Under the pieces are notes generated by a model. It saw nothing but the letters and a program-made list of their open reading frames with translations. It had not been told where the DNA came from and ran no database searches. From assembly GCA_001557505.1 (NCBI GenBank), contig LSAX01000007.1, forward strand, positions 1,054,001 to 1,118,000: a stretch of DNA of 64,000 nucleotides, read 5' to 3'. Positions 11,977 through 22,916 of the stretch are shown here, piece by piece. The position numbers and the translations under genes were made by a program. The DNA is from Reticulascus tulasneorum. Lineage: Eukaryota > Ascomycota > Sordariomycetes > Glomerellales > Reticulascaceae. Position 1 is the stretch's first letter; each line of letters starts with the position of its first letter.

Positions 11977-12964
11977 TCACGGCCCGCCGATTTGATCCCC
12001 TTTGAGCTCGACATCTATAGCGGATTCCTCGGGCTGGCTCTTGGCCCTCTTCGCCATCAACTTCTCTCGTATCCTCAACCCTTCCAGTCGTTTCCTTTCC
12101 CGTCGCACCGCAGCATCCTCCCAGTCCGACCCATCACCCTTCTTGCCCTGCATAGATGCTGCCTTCACAGCGTCACGTAGTGCATCTCGAAACCTGACAA
12201 TCCTCTTCGTATTCTCCACAAACCGATCATTGGCAATGTCAACCAGCGTCTCAAGATAGGACGAGGAATGAAACCACTCCCGCTGCCCGCCCACCTCATA
12301 CCCTACCAGAGACTCGAAGCCGAGCCCCATGGATCTTATAGCCACCACCGGCGTGGCTGGCTCTTCCTTGGATGCCATGAGGCTGACGGCTCCACTCTCG
12401 CGAAATCCGGCTTGGAGTCCACATCGAAGAAGGAACTGGGCATGCTCGGGGGAAGCGGTGAGAACATGAAGTATCTAGAAAGCAAGCTAAGCACTGGCTG
12501 CTTGATACAGAATATGAACAGATGTCACCTACCATGGGCTCGAACTTGAAATGGATCAGTCTCCTGGTTCGGCCAGCATCCTGGCTTGGATCGTGAGATC
12601 TAGATAAGCCGAGGGTCGCTCTCAACGCTTCATCATTTTTACCCTCAATCTGGACCGGGTCATGGGAGACGTAAAGCCATGTCCCACCGGCCCCCTTTCC
12701 ACCGACACCAGCGACTTGCTCATCCCCGGACGTTGCCGCGTCTTTTCTCCCCTCTAAAAAGACGCTGACTCGGCCGGCACAACTACTCGTTGTGACCAGT
12801 CCTTCGACGGCGTTGAGTTCGTCAATCAGGTCTCGAATACCCTCGTCAACCGACCCCTTGGGTGAAGCATCCGAGTATTCAGAGTCGGGTATTGAGAGCT
12901 GGTTCAAGATCTTGGTCTTTTTCTGCACAAACGAGGTCTGCGGAATGGGAAGACCCTGTGACAT
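11977..12964 (-). CDS. TYW3: tRNA wybutosine-synthesizing protein 3 (TYW3)
   Basis: SAM-dependent N-methyltransferase step of wybutosine synthesis at G37 of tRNA-Phe. Two exons, 12964-12533 and 12474-11977, give 309 aa. Family signatures seen are the start region FVQKKTKILNQLSI, the segment LNAVEGLVTTSSCAGRVSVF with the SCAGR motif (about residues 50-69), GGTWLYVSHDPV, and after the intron ILHVLTASPEHAQFLL and TPVVAIRSMGLGFESLVGY. The C-terminus is a basic coiled coil with RRERKRLEGLRIREKLMAKR. The reading frame stays open upstream to an ATG at 13270, which would add about 102 residues. I prefer 12964 because Tyw3 proteins normally begin a few residues before the FxxKK segment. Exon junction FEPM/ILHV uses donor GTAGGT. 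Confidence 0.9.
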
Positions 12965-13552
12965 TTCTTTCCTCGACGCCTCGGCTGAGATGTAGCTCCT
13001 CTGTCCGAATGGGGCAGTGATTTGGTGTCCAAGACGAGAATAGTGCCGACCAATTACCAGGTCCTTCTCGCATGCAGCATGCCATCTATGTATGTTCGAG
13101 TTCTGGGAAGGGAATTTCTGGTCGTATAGGTCGTCGTCAATATTTCGGACACGGTAGTTGAATTCCGTCGTAAAGCGCAGTCTTCTCATTGGGGAGCCCG
13201 ACAAGAGGGGCTGTGGGCGGGGTCGTTGATAGGACCTTAACCCGATCTTACCTTCGAGATAACTTCCCAAGCCACATACTCACGACATTCGTACCGGAAC
13301 ATCATATTAAGATTTCATCATTTTCCATTGAGTCTCTGTTTAGGATTTACGACGATATCGAGTCCGTCACCCTTTCGAGCTCCCTAATGCCTATGCACCT
13401 AACTAAACAAGCCTCCAAATGGGCAATGCTTGACCGAAAACGCCGGACATTGAAACCTAAACCATCAATCCCTGAGGGTTTTCAAACGCCAGCTGCAAGT
13501 GCATGACCATCATTCCATCATATATACATCTTCAAATCAAGAGGAATCAATC
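12965..13552. other. Intergenic, possible TYW3 leader
   Basis: Separates the PAPS reductase stop from the TYW3 start on the same strand. The part 12965-13270 is open in the TYW3 frame on the minus strand, with a possible upstream ATG at 13270, but its content does not resemble the family N-terminus. Nothing else is recognised. Confidence 0.5.
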
Positions 13553-14545
13553 TTAGGCAACCGCGAGTGGTTGGCGCCCTTGTTCTACCTTCTCCAACGC
13601 TGCGGAAGCGGCGGCGAGGTTCTCTTCTTGTGTTTTGCGTTCCATATCCTCAAGGTACTGTGCATATCGCGATTTCTTGTTGTGGATGCCGCATTCTGTC
13701 TTTTGCTGGCCCTTCCATCGCCCAGCACGCTCATCCTCGCCTTCCGCCACCGGGCTGGTCGAGTGCCAGTCACCGATCGATTTGTATCCCTGATCGAGGA
13801 GTGCGTTATATGGGACGCTATTTTCGTTGATATACGTTTGCACTTGCTTGAACGACCAGTTCACCAGAGGGTTGATCTTGATGATGCCTCTCTCTTCGTC
13901 CAACTCAAGGACGGGCATCTTGTCTCGGGCACCACCTTGCGAGCGCCGGCGCCCGGTTAGGACGGCGGCAATGTTGAGCTCCGCATAGGCGCGCTGGAGC
14001 GGCTCGACTTTGGCGATCCAGTCGTACATCTCCGATTCGGTCTCGTACAACTTGTCGCCGTACATTTCTGTGAATTCTTCCGCGGTGTTGACGCCATATG
14101 GCTTGAAGATGTGGACATGCACGTTGGGATATCGCTCCTTAACCTGATCTACCAGGTCATATGTCTCCTTGAAGTGGTATAGGGTATCAAGGAACACAAG
14201 GTCGACCTTGGGGGAAGACGGTGATTCCGCTTGTATCTTGGATATCATGTCGAGAGTCGCCAGACCTGTCAGCCCAAACGCTGTCGATTGGTAAAGGCTG
14301 GGGAAAAGAGTTTTGCAAAAGCGGAGGATGTCAATGGGCTCCATCGTCTCGAGTTGTGCGTTGAGGTGGTGCAAGTGTGCCTTGGTGAGGGAGATCAGAG
14401 GGAGTGATGATGTGGACGATGAGCTGGATGCATAATCGGTGGCAGACGCATATCCAGATTCGAGCTCATGTTGCTCCAGCTTAGAGTCCGAGACGGAATC
14501 CAGCTGAAGCGACGACGACATCGATGAAGACAACGTTCCGGACAT
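13553..14545 (-). CDS. MET16: Phosphoadenosine phosphosulfate reductase (MET16 type)
   Basis: Sulfate assimilation enzyme reducing PAPS to sulfite with thioredoxin, cytosolic. Single exon, 330 aa. The adenylyl-binding core reads FGLTGLATLDMISKIQ, then LVFLDTLYHFKETYDLVDQV, then VEPLQRAYAELN and AVLTGRRRSQGGARDKMPVL, followed by KINPLVNWSFKQVQTYINEN. The catalytic cysteine is in the ECGIH motif near residue 290, the expected place close to the C-terminus. I chose the ATG at 14545 (MSGTLSSSM); the frame also has an ATG at 14629 that would add 28 residues not expected in the family. The first ~60 residues are Ser-rich and likely disordered. Divergent from the phosphoserine phosphatase gene across a 2.2 kb spacer. 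Confidence 0.95.
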   Translation of the reverse strand: MSGTLSSSMSSSLQLDSVSDSKLEQHELESGYASATDYASSSSSTSSLPLISLTKAHLHHLNAQLETMEPIDILRFCKTLFPSLYQSTAFGLTGLATLDMISKIQAESPSSPKVDLVFLDTLYHFKETYDLVDQVKERYPNVHVHIFKPYGVNTAEEFTEMYGDKLYETESEMYDWIAKVEPLQRAYAELNIAAVLTGRRRSQGGARDKMPVLELDEERGIIKINPLVNWSFKQVQTYINENSVPYNALLDQGYKSIGDWHSTSPVAEGEDERAGRWKGQQKTECGIHNKKSRYAQYLEDMERKTQEENLAAASAALEKVEQGRQPLAVA

Positions 14546-16726
14546 TGTGAAGAAGACTTCGAACGTGGTTTGTGAGGGGTGGTTGAGGGGCTGAAGGGAG
14601 CGGTGCGGGATGTCAGGGGGTGTATACAAAGTGTAAGAGTATACTGGGCTGTTGAAAACCTGGTATCGGATATTCAGACAGGAGGGAAACTCATATGCTC
14701 ACAGGATGATACAGAGCAAAATGACGCAAGAATAATAAGGGCGGAAAGATCGTTCTGTGGGAACGGAGAGGGAGCAGTATCTGTTTTAAGAGAGAGAATG
14801 GAATCCAGGTTTCGTCGGTTGGACTTACACAAGGGCTCGCCGTGGGTCGGGAGCACTCCATTATGGCGAGCTTTTGGCATGCCCGGAACCCCATTAGTAA
14901 TTTGGATTAGGAACTGCCATTTGTCCACTTCTGAAGCCCGAGGCAAAGAAGTGGGAGCGCAAGCACAATTGGTAGCGGCGAAGAATGGCGCAATCGCAGC
15001 AAGTCTCATAGTCTCTGCATTGAAGTTACGAGAGTGGCACCGAGACTGAATGGGATGTGGTCTGGGACCGATCACGACATCTACGCTAATCCTTTCGCGT
15101 CATGGGGCTGGGCCGCTGCGATTGGCTGGCGGTAAATTTCTTTGCATCGGGCCCTAGTACTGTGGACATGTAGATATTGCGTCTTCACCACTAGGTTGTG
15201 GAGTAGATGTACTTCGTTAGTGAAGATTTTTGCCTGTCGCCCCGGGCTTTCCTTGTATTTCCTTTCTTCTGCCTGCGAATCGAGCCTCATATTCGTCGTC
15301 GATGGGCTGAGAGATCGGCTACCGGCTACCGAGAGCCGCCCGAGTACTACATACCTGACCACCGAGAGCCGTGATGCGATGACTTCATTCCCGGCTTGAT
15401 ATCTCTCGACCCTGGAAGGGCTGTGGGGGGAATTGCGGGTGAGAGTGCGCGATGTGGCGAACTACCGCCATGATGCCATAGGGACGATCCCGCTGGCGAG
15501 TTTTCGAGACTGAACTCTCTTTTGTTCAGACGGGGTTTACTTTCGAGGAGCTGGAGTCACTCTACTTTCGGGGGTTGCCTGAAACCGAAAGGGTGTCCTC
15601 GATGCCAGCATGCCTCTGCTTACATACCTACCTAGTCATCTGGGAGCACCTTACTCTGGCCCATTCAACCAGCAAAGGCTTCGGATATCGGGGGTAGCCA
15701 AGACGGCTGAGATTCTGCGAGAGCCGGCCAAAGGTCATTGTGGGCGTGGGTAGCAATTACTACTTCACGCCCGGGGGCATTGCACACTTGTTGGTACATA
15801 AGTCACAAGCTGAAGCATTTGCAGGAATCCCCGGTTTTCATCATGGTTCGATGGTTTGTAATCTTGCAATTACCTCTACTACAGTAATGTGCGTAGTACT
15901 ACGTACTACGTAGTGGATGGAAACCTCTAGTGTAGTCCGTCGGGAAATATCGCAATGCTCATCACGCCAACAGACGGGCTTGCACTTGTCCGTCTAGCGC
16001 CCTTTCCAATCCCGTCCCCACGAGGAGGGGGGTGTTATCTAAGCATTAAGTGTGCTCGGTGTTTGGGGTTACAGACGTAGGGCAAACGTAGCCTAAAGGA
16101 TAGGACAGCATCTGTCGATCCGTCATGTCTGCACGTAAAATACATTTAGGATCAATTCCATGCCGCATGCCCCGCGCTCCTCCCGCGGGGTCTAGCCCAT
16201 CTCATGGGGCTTTGGTGTGCCTGCTGGTAACATTGGTCGGGATAAGGCAGGTCGACAGACTACCTATGGACCCTGACGATCTATGAAAGCCGTTTTCTCG
16301 CCCCGGCCGGTCTGGGTGTTAACCATTGCGATGAGGCTGACAGAGTGCACCATCGGAGGCTACTCCGTCCTGAAGAGTGATGTAACTACCTAGCCTGACT
16401 GATCATTGACTCGTGTGCTCTGAAGATTCGTGCACAGCACTGGTCCCTGCTCTGCCGAGGCAGCCAATCCGAGGGCCTCAAACAACTTGGCATCGGAAAA
16501 TATGGAACAGTCGGCTCCGGCAGGAGGCGGCGGGGCACGCAGCCTCCTTTGTCCAACCTCCCCAAACACACCATATCGCGAGACATGCGGTCTGGATAGT
16601 ATCGCTTCCCTGCTTATCCTGAGGATCCTGTCGCCGACGTCTCTGTAGCAACTTGGCTACCATTTTCTTCAATTGCCCAGACGCCGTTCTCGACTCTGAC
16701 CTTCAATCCTGCGACTACTTCTCACA
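14546..16726. other. Intergenic: divergent promoters of MET16 and SER2
   Basis: 2.2 kb without a supported gene. A plus-strand open frame at 14579-15049 is antisense to the MET16 leader and has no domain. A palindrome-rich stretch lies at 15892-15914 (listed separately). Scattered ACCTACCT strings occur near 15630. Confidence 0.6.
15892..15914. repeat. Nested palindromes CGTAGTACTACG and ACTACGTAGT
   Basis: Two perfect palindromes, CGTAGTACTACG (15892-15903) and ACTACGTAGT (15905-15914), stand side by side. An 11-bp copy TAGTACTACGT recurs at 20069-20079. Function unknown; hairpin or dimeric-factor sites are both possible. Confidence 0.7.
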
Positions 16727-18175
16727 ATGGCCGACACCGAAAGCCCCGCCAAGAGCACGAGCTCTCCACGACCTCAGCTTACGACGGCGATGAGGAGCAG
16801 CTCCTTTTTGCGCGAACACCAGCAATATCGCCCGCCACAGCAGCCGGAGGGCCGGTTCGGCATAGATACGGTCGTGGAGGACCTCCCGAGGCCATCTGCT
16901 TCACCGCCGAAGTCGTTCGTTGCGTTCAATGGAATCCCGTCGCCGGAGAATCCCCCGACCATTGTGGAGAGCGGCGTGAGCCACAACTTTTCGCACCCCA
17001 ACTGTGCGCCACTACCTGGCAAGAAGACGAGCCGTCTGATCGCGACTCTCCAGTACAAGAAAAATGGCAACCGGCTGCCGAACGGCGGGCCGGCGTCTCC
17101 GCCCAGTCTTGTCGCAGCAGATAGCACGGGAACGGAGGCAATTCCAGCCAACTTCGCGCCGACCCAGAATATCGACTCTTTCCCTCTCGAACCACCAACA
17201 GACGAGCAGGAGCCGCTTGACCACCTTTATGGATCATACATCTCGCCGCTCTGCGTGACTTCATTCCTCCACCTGATGTCAACATTTCCACTGCCTCCCG
17301 GCTCGGACGAGATGACCTCGTCGCATCGCTGCTTGGACACTCAAGATCACCCGCAAGTTGTGGAGCTCACCCTCTCTCCTGCGCCGTCTACGGGCTACCT
17401 CGATCTCAAGGATCTTCGAAAGCATGAGCTGATCTATAGATTTGAGAGGGAATGGAGCGTGGATGTTACCCTGCAACGGGACACGATCTGGCGACGGCAT
17501 CCCAGAATGGTGGTCTTTGATATGGACAGCACACTCATCACGCAGGAGATCATTGATCTACTGGCTGCCACGATCAAGGACCCCCCAGACTTGGCTGCGC
17601 GAGTGGCCGACATCACTCATCGGGCTATGATAGGCGAGCTGGAATTTGAATCTGCTTTCAAGGAGCGCGTGGCTCTGCTCAAGGGCCTTCCAGCATCAAT
17701 TTTCACAGAGTTGCGTGAGGTTCTTGATGTGACCAAGGGCGTACCGCAGCTCCTGAAAGCTCTGAAGCGCCTAGGTGTCAAGACAGCTGTCCTCTCGGGC
17801 GGTTTCCTCCCTCTTACCATCTGGCTGGCGGCGGAGCTGGGCATCGATTATGCCTACGCGAATGAAGTGGTAATTGATGAGACCACAAAGAAGCTCACGG
17901 GTGAGGTCGAGGGCATCATCGTTGGGAAAGAGCGCAAGCGAGATCTCCTTATCAACATCGCGGATAAGGAAGGCATCGACCTCTCCCAGGTCGTTGCGGT
18001 AGGTGACGGTGCCAACGACCTGCTCATGTTGGAAGCTGCGGGACTGGGCGTGGCATGGAACGCGAAGCCAAGGGTTCAGATGGAGGCGAGCGCACGTCTG
18101 AATGGCGAGAGCTTGCTGGATTTGCTCTACCTATTCGGCCTTACAGGGGAGGAAATAGAGTTGCTTTCTTCGTGA
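16727..18175 (+). CDS. SER2: Phosphoserine phosphatase (SerB/SER2 type)
   Basis: Last step of serine synthesis: hydrolyses phosphoserine to serine. HAD-superfamily, single exon, 482 aa. HAD motif I is VVFDMDSTLI with the nucleophile D265 and general acid D267. The cap follows (ITHRAMIGELEFESAFKERV), motif II is in TAVLSGGFLPLT near 358-369, and motif IV is GDGANDLLMLEAAGLGVAW near 426. The phosphatase core is thus in the C-terminal half. The first ~150 residues are Pro/Ser-rich and likely disordered; the middle part (near 165-245) is a conserved-looking region that may correspond to the ACT-like domain of fungal orthologues. The start is the first ATG after a leader with no in-frame upstream ATG nearby. 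Confidence 0.93.
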   Translation: MADTESPAKSTSSPRPQLTTAMRSSSFLREHQQYRPPQQPEGRFGIDTVVEDLPRPSASPPKSFVAFNGIPSPENPPTIVESGVSHNFSHPNCAPLPGKKTSRLIATLQYKKNGNRLPNGGPASPPSLVAADSTGTEAIPANFAPTQNIDSFPLEPPTDEQEPLDHLYGSYISPLCVTSFLHLMSTFPLPPGSDEMTSSHRCLDTQDHPQVVELTLSPAPSTGYLDLKDLRKHELIYRFEREWSVDVTLQRDTIWRRHPRMVVFDMDSTLITQEIIDLLAATIKDPPDLAARVADITHRAMIGELEFESAFKERVALLKGLPASIFTELREVLDVTKGVPQLLKALKRLGVKTAVLSGGFLPLTIWLAAELGIDYAYANEVVIDETTKKLTGEVEGIIVGKERKRDLLINIADKEGIDLSQVVAVGDGANDLLMLEAAGLGVAWNAKPRVQMEASARLNGESLLDLLYLFGLTGEEIELLSS

Positions 18176-18651
18176 TTCAGCTAGATGGAGAGTGGGCTCG
18201 TGCCAAGTTATCTTGCAATTCCCTGGATACCTTGAGTCGGAAATACACACGAATTATGATACCTTGAAGCACACCGATATTCACTGTACTTGAGGGGCCG
18301 TCGAAGCCCAATTTTCATGATTGTGATGATTCTTATGGTCTAGTGACTGACGTGTGGATTGTAAGACACTGAGGATAGTTGCAATTTGCCTGACAAGGTG
18401 GGAAGCTGAGCGAACATTTCGATTGTCGCCGTTCCGCGTTGCATTCAAGGTGAAGAGGAGACGAAATGGCACGGTTGCAGGGATTGATTTGGCATGCATA
18501 CATTCTTATGGCCACAATTTCAAAAGTTGCCTCAGTTCAACGTAGTCCAATGCTTAATCCGGTCTATCTACATATGAAAGCCTCGTCTTTCCGGCCAGTG
18601 ATGCCACACTTCTCCTATCTTGCAACGCTTCTCATTTATGAGGAACCCCGT
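18176..18651. other. Intergenic between convergent genes
   Basis: Shared 3' flank of the phosphoserine phosphatase gene (+) and the small four-exon gene (-). No gene or repeat is recognised. Confidence 0.6.
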
Positions 18652-19253
18652 TTATGGGTAGCCATCCTTACCCCACTTGTTGTATTTGTCATGTAGTTCC
18701 TGTGTCGAGTCAGCTCTCAATCGCAGGACCCCAATCTCCGAATGCAGATGTGCTTCTTACCTTGGGCAATGTGACGTTCGGGACAATCACAGTGTTGATG
18801 GCGCTGGGAGCTTCTCTGGGCGCGTTATCTGCGTTCCCGCCGGGATGGTACTTGTATTTGCCGTCGGTGCCGGCATCCTCCCATGGCATACCTCCCTTTG
18901 AGATGTTGACGGAGGTTTCGGAAGTGGAGCTGGTTGGGGTTCGGCCTGGAAGATGGTCAGTTGTTGTCCGGCGATGCTTCGACATGGACATCCGTACCGA
19001 AGTAGTAGCCGGCTCCGCCGAGAGCGCAGGCCATCACACCTCCAAGAATCTACATCACCAATCAATTAGCCCTAGTTCAAGCCTGTATATACACACACTG
19101 TAGAGGGCGAATGGTGAGACGGAGGGGGATATGACGCACGAAGAGTTCGGGATTTCGCTTGGTCTCCTGCGTGAGCTGGGCCTTCTGCTGGGCATCGCTC
19201 GAGAGGCGGCGGACGCTGCTGGAGAACGCCCGTCGAGTGATGAATGATGCCAT
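18652..19253 (-). CDS. Small membrane protein, probably mitochondrial, four exons
   Basis: Not named by any family I can state, but the pattern agrees with a conserved small protein of filamentous fungi. Four exons: 19253-19140, 19049-18998, 18945-18761 and 18699-18652, with donors GTGCGT, GTACGG and GTAAGA, give 132 aa. The N-terminus MASFITRRAFSSSVRRLSSD is a classic mitochondrial presequence (Arg/Ser-rich, no acids before residue 20). A single glycine-rich membrane segment ILGGVMACALGGAGYYFG (about 39-56) follows. Then comes a soluble tail with TSETSVNISKGGMPWE and GKYKYHPGGNADNAPREAPS, ending LPKELHDKYNKWGKDGYP. Each junction keeps phase and the spliced length is 399 nt including the stop. 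The short exons (52 and 48 nt) make it easy to miss. The molecular role is unknown; location in the mitochondrial inner membrane is inferred. Confidence 0.8.
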
Positions 19254-20830
19254 GGTTGATGAGCGCGTGAGCGGAGAGTCTGTTGTTGGGCAATGGAAGC
19301 TTTGAGGTCGTATGATTTCGGAGCTTCGTGAGGTTCAAGTTCTCGGTAGCATTGATTGGTTGGTCGGCAAAGACTAGGCAATTCAATTGTCGAGGCATTA
19401 CCTCATCGCAATACCGAGTACCTGCATGGATGTGCTATCGTTGTATCGGGCTACTGTATTCAAATTAACGCCTCGACGAATATTGAGGGTTACAATTTGT
19501 ATATGTAGTTTATCTCAAGTTTATTCTTGGTTTACACAAGATTTCTGAAGGAATTAATCATTTGTGAATGGTGCACATTGCGTACCAACACGAATAGCAC
19601 GTTTGGGAAACATATTGATGAGCCATCTTTGGATGCTATAATGAAGCTTTGCCTGTATCCGTGTTGGGGTGGTCTGTGCGGCTTCTCGATCGATTGATGC
19701 CTTACGAACTCTAGCGAAAATGATTGTTGCTGCCTGGCAGATTGAATCGACCCGAGCATCTTGCCACCCCAGCATGGGCGGCAGTCTCCTACCCAGCCAA
19801 TTTAACCAGGGATGCCGATTTGGCAATTCTAATCAAAAAATACGGCGCCGGTCGGCTGGTTCTGTGCATAAAGTACGACCTGGTCGTTTCATGTGGTTGC
19901 CACTGGTTGCTATCGCAGATCACAGGCCAGTGAGAGGAGACGGGCACGCAGGTCCCATGGGATTCTCAGCAACAAAGTGCAACGGCAGTGCTCTCGGCTG
20001 CCATGGACCACGGGGCATGGTTTGCGCGACGACCTAGGCACCCAGGCACACCAGGTACTGTATCTACATAGTACTACGTGAGCCTGGGAGGTTGGCAGCT
20101 GCCAGGGCTAGCATTACCAGCAACCTTGCACACTCAGGGACGCCGCGGTAGGTAGCACAGATCAGAGTACCTTACAGTACCGCACTGTAGGTACCTAGAG
20201 TAAGTACAGATTTACGGCTGCCAGATACCTATCGGGAGCTAATGCCCCAAATTTATGCGAGGCGCACATGGAAAGGGAAAGCAGGTTAGCCCCTTACATG
20301 GGGGGTCTGACCCTCCCTTCTCGTCACAAAATGATTACCACCTTACGTTAGACTGCCTGGCCAGCCCGTGCTGCAGCATTCACCCTATGTAGGCCGGCCT
20401 TCTTGTCTCGAAAGGGATCAACGCTCTCTGGGAAGGGAAAAAAAAAGCAAACCACCACATTTCCGCTTCACTCTTTGACCATCGTTGCCCTTCTTTTGCG
20501 AACACCACTTCATAATCAAGCCTTTGCTCTCTCTTTCAATCCGCTCCTTAATAATAACATAATCCACCCTCCCGACCAACGTCGCAGTTCCTCTAATACT
20601 CGTGAGACAGCTGCCGAAGCTACCGACCTGTCCGAATACGCGCCTGGCACGAAATTGGCACGAACGTCAAAGCGCTCACCAGCCAACCTCTTCAACCAAA
20701 CTCTGCTTCTGCACCAGTCAAACCACTTCGAACTCGGCTGTCTGCGACAAGAGACATGTTCTAAGCTTCCAACGACAGAATAATCTGGCTTCCTGCGACG
20801 ATCGAGCAATCGCTTACTTCCATCGCCACC
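19254..20830. other. Intergenic: divergent promoters
   Basis: 1.6 kb between the small mitochondrial-type gene and the DHHC acyltransferase gene. The region near 20040-20220 has many GTAC-containing short palindromes (GGTACC, AGTACT) and TAGTACTACGT. From about 20440 to 20600 it is C/T-rich, fitting a 5' leader of the plus-strand gene. No gene is supported. Confidence 0.55.
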
Positions 20831-22916
20831 ATGGCCTCTAGGGACGCGGCCGGGCGGCCCACCTCGCCAAGCGATGATGGCTTCCCGAGTCCTCAGTTTC
20901 CAGGTCGATCCGATATGGCCGGCCCACCGAGTATAATATCCTCGCGCATGACGGACATTGCCTCCGACGATGGCGGAGAAGGGGAAGAGAACAACAATAC
21001 GGGAAGTCCACGGAAAAGTGCCTTGGTCTCTGATGCATCACGTCCAGGCACGGCGCGCACCGGCTTGTCAGCATCCCGAGATGCATGGCGACAGCCCCAA
21101 CCTCTACGAAAGAATTATGTATCCGGGTTGGCAGCGAAACGAGGAAGTGCCGGTGCTGGAACTACATCGGGATCAGTCGCATCTCGACCACAGAGCTCGG
21201 CGAGTCGAAGCCATGTGCCTTCCCTCACCTCGCATGCTTTCTTCCATCCCATGAGTTCTCAGAAACTCCAAGCACAGAGAGGGGCCTCCAGGCCAGCGAC
21301 CATTAGCAAACAGCAGCAGCAGGCCGCAATCGAGGATGCCGCCGGGGACGCCAGTGTCAACGGCACGCAGCAGAGTGTTACCTCCAACGCCATGGCACGC
21401 TTCCAGAGGCAGTTCAGCGATGACGGAGAGATGCGCCGACCGACTTCCCGGGGGACCGAAATGACGGAACAAGAAACTCTAGACAGGATAACAGCAAACA
21501 CAAGCCCGACGCACGGCCATCATGCAACTGGGAGTCTTTCGGAAAGCGTGCGCCCTCTGCAAAGGAAACCGAATGAAAACAGGAATCTCCAGGTCGACGT
21601 GGGCAATAGCTACAAGGATCGGGGAAACCTACCCAGTCCAATGAAATCCCCACGATCTTTTCGCTCTAGCTTTCTCTTACCCGGCAAGAGCGACAACGGA
21701 CAAAACAGCTCGAATCGGAACTTACATGGCGCTGAGAAGCTCTCCTCGGTAGCGTCCTCGCCGCGACTAAATCCAGCGGACGGTCAAGTACAGAAGCGAC
21801 CTCAGAAGATTAAGAACCCGAAAAAGACGAACCTAGGCTATGTCTTCCAGTACTTCGAGGGTAATACGGTATTCTGCATTGGCGGTAGATTTCAGAATAC
21901 CAAACATAGGCCAGTCAATATCGCGACTGGTCTTTTGGCGGTCATTCCTTGCGTCCTGTTCTTCGTCTTCTCTGCGTCGTGGCTATGGTTCAATATCAGC
22001 CCTGCCATACCCATCACCGTCGGGTACCTCTTCTACATATGCATCTCGTCTTTCATCCATGCATCGGTTTCCGACCCTGGTGTAAGTGCCTGTTCTACTG
22101 CGACTGGGTTTCAGACTTCTAACTGCTAAATAGATCCTGCCTCGAAATCTTCATTCATTTCCACCTATCGACGAAAACGACGACCCTCTCCGCCTGGCGC
22201 CTCCCACGAATGACTGGACATTGGTGAAGTCCGCCGAGTCTTCCACGGCTGCCATGGAGGTTCCAGTCAAGCACTGCAGGACCTGCAACATCTGGCGACC
22301 TCCTCGAGCGCATCACTGTCGCCTCTGCGACAACTGCATCGAGACCCATGATCACCATTGCGTGTGGATTAACAACTGCGTCGGCAGACGCAACTACCGT
22401 TACTTCTTCACATTCCTTGCATCGGCCACCATTCTATCTCTCTACCTCATAGGCGCCTGCCTCACGCAGATTTTGGTTCATATGAACAGGTCAAACATTT
22501 CTTTTGGCGACAGTATCAACAACTTTCGCGTTCCTTTCGCCATGGTTATCTACAGCTTCCTAGCGTTCCTTTACCCAGCTGCCCTCACCGGCTACCACAT
22601 CTTCCTTATGGCGCGCGGTGAGACGACGAGAGAGTACATCAACTCGCACAAGTTCATTAAGAAGGAGCGATTCCGTGCATTTACGCAGGGAAGCATGTTG
22701 AAGAACTGGTTCGTCGTTCTGTGCCGACCACGGCCGCCTACGTACTACAGGTTCAAGACGAAGTACCAGCAGGGTGACCAGCGTCTCGGCGCCTTCCGAG
22801 ACCAGCCCCGGAGGACGGATTCGCAGGGGATGGAGATGCAAGATGTTAAGCCTTCGGTTTCGGGCTTTCAAGGACCTGTCTCTCTGCGGAATGAGACGAA
22901 CACAGCGGCAATTTAA
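20831..22916 (+). CDS. ERF2: DHHC palmitoyltransferase, Erf2 type
   Basis: Protein S-acyltransferase; Erf2 in yeast palmitoylates Ras with Erf4 at the ER. Two exons, 20831-22081 and 22134-22916 (donor GTAAGT, 52-bp intron), give 677 aa. The first ~330 residues are a Ser/Pro/Arg-rich disordered region. Then NLGYVFQYFEGNTVFCIGGR leads into two membrane segments. The DHHC-CRD runs from KHCRTCNIWRPPRAHHCRLC to the catalytic DHHC at about residues 490-493 with HCVWINNCVGRRNYRYF. Two more membrane segments and the TTXE-like EYINSHKF follow. All cysteines of the zinc-finger part are visible. The unusual length is due only to the disordered N-terminus, as is common in fungal Erf2. Confidence 0.92.

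Noticed and set aside
14579..15049. 156-codon plus-strand frame over the MET16 leader
   Set aside because: Antisense to a 5' region, no recognisable content.
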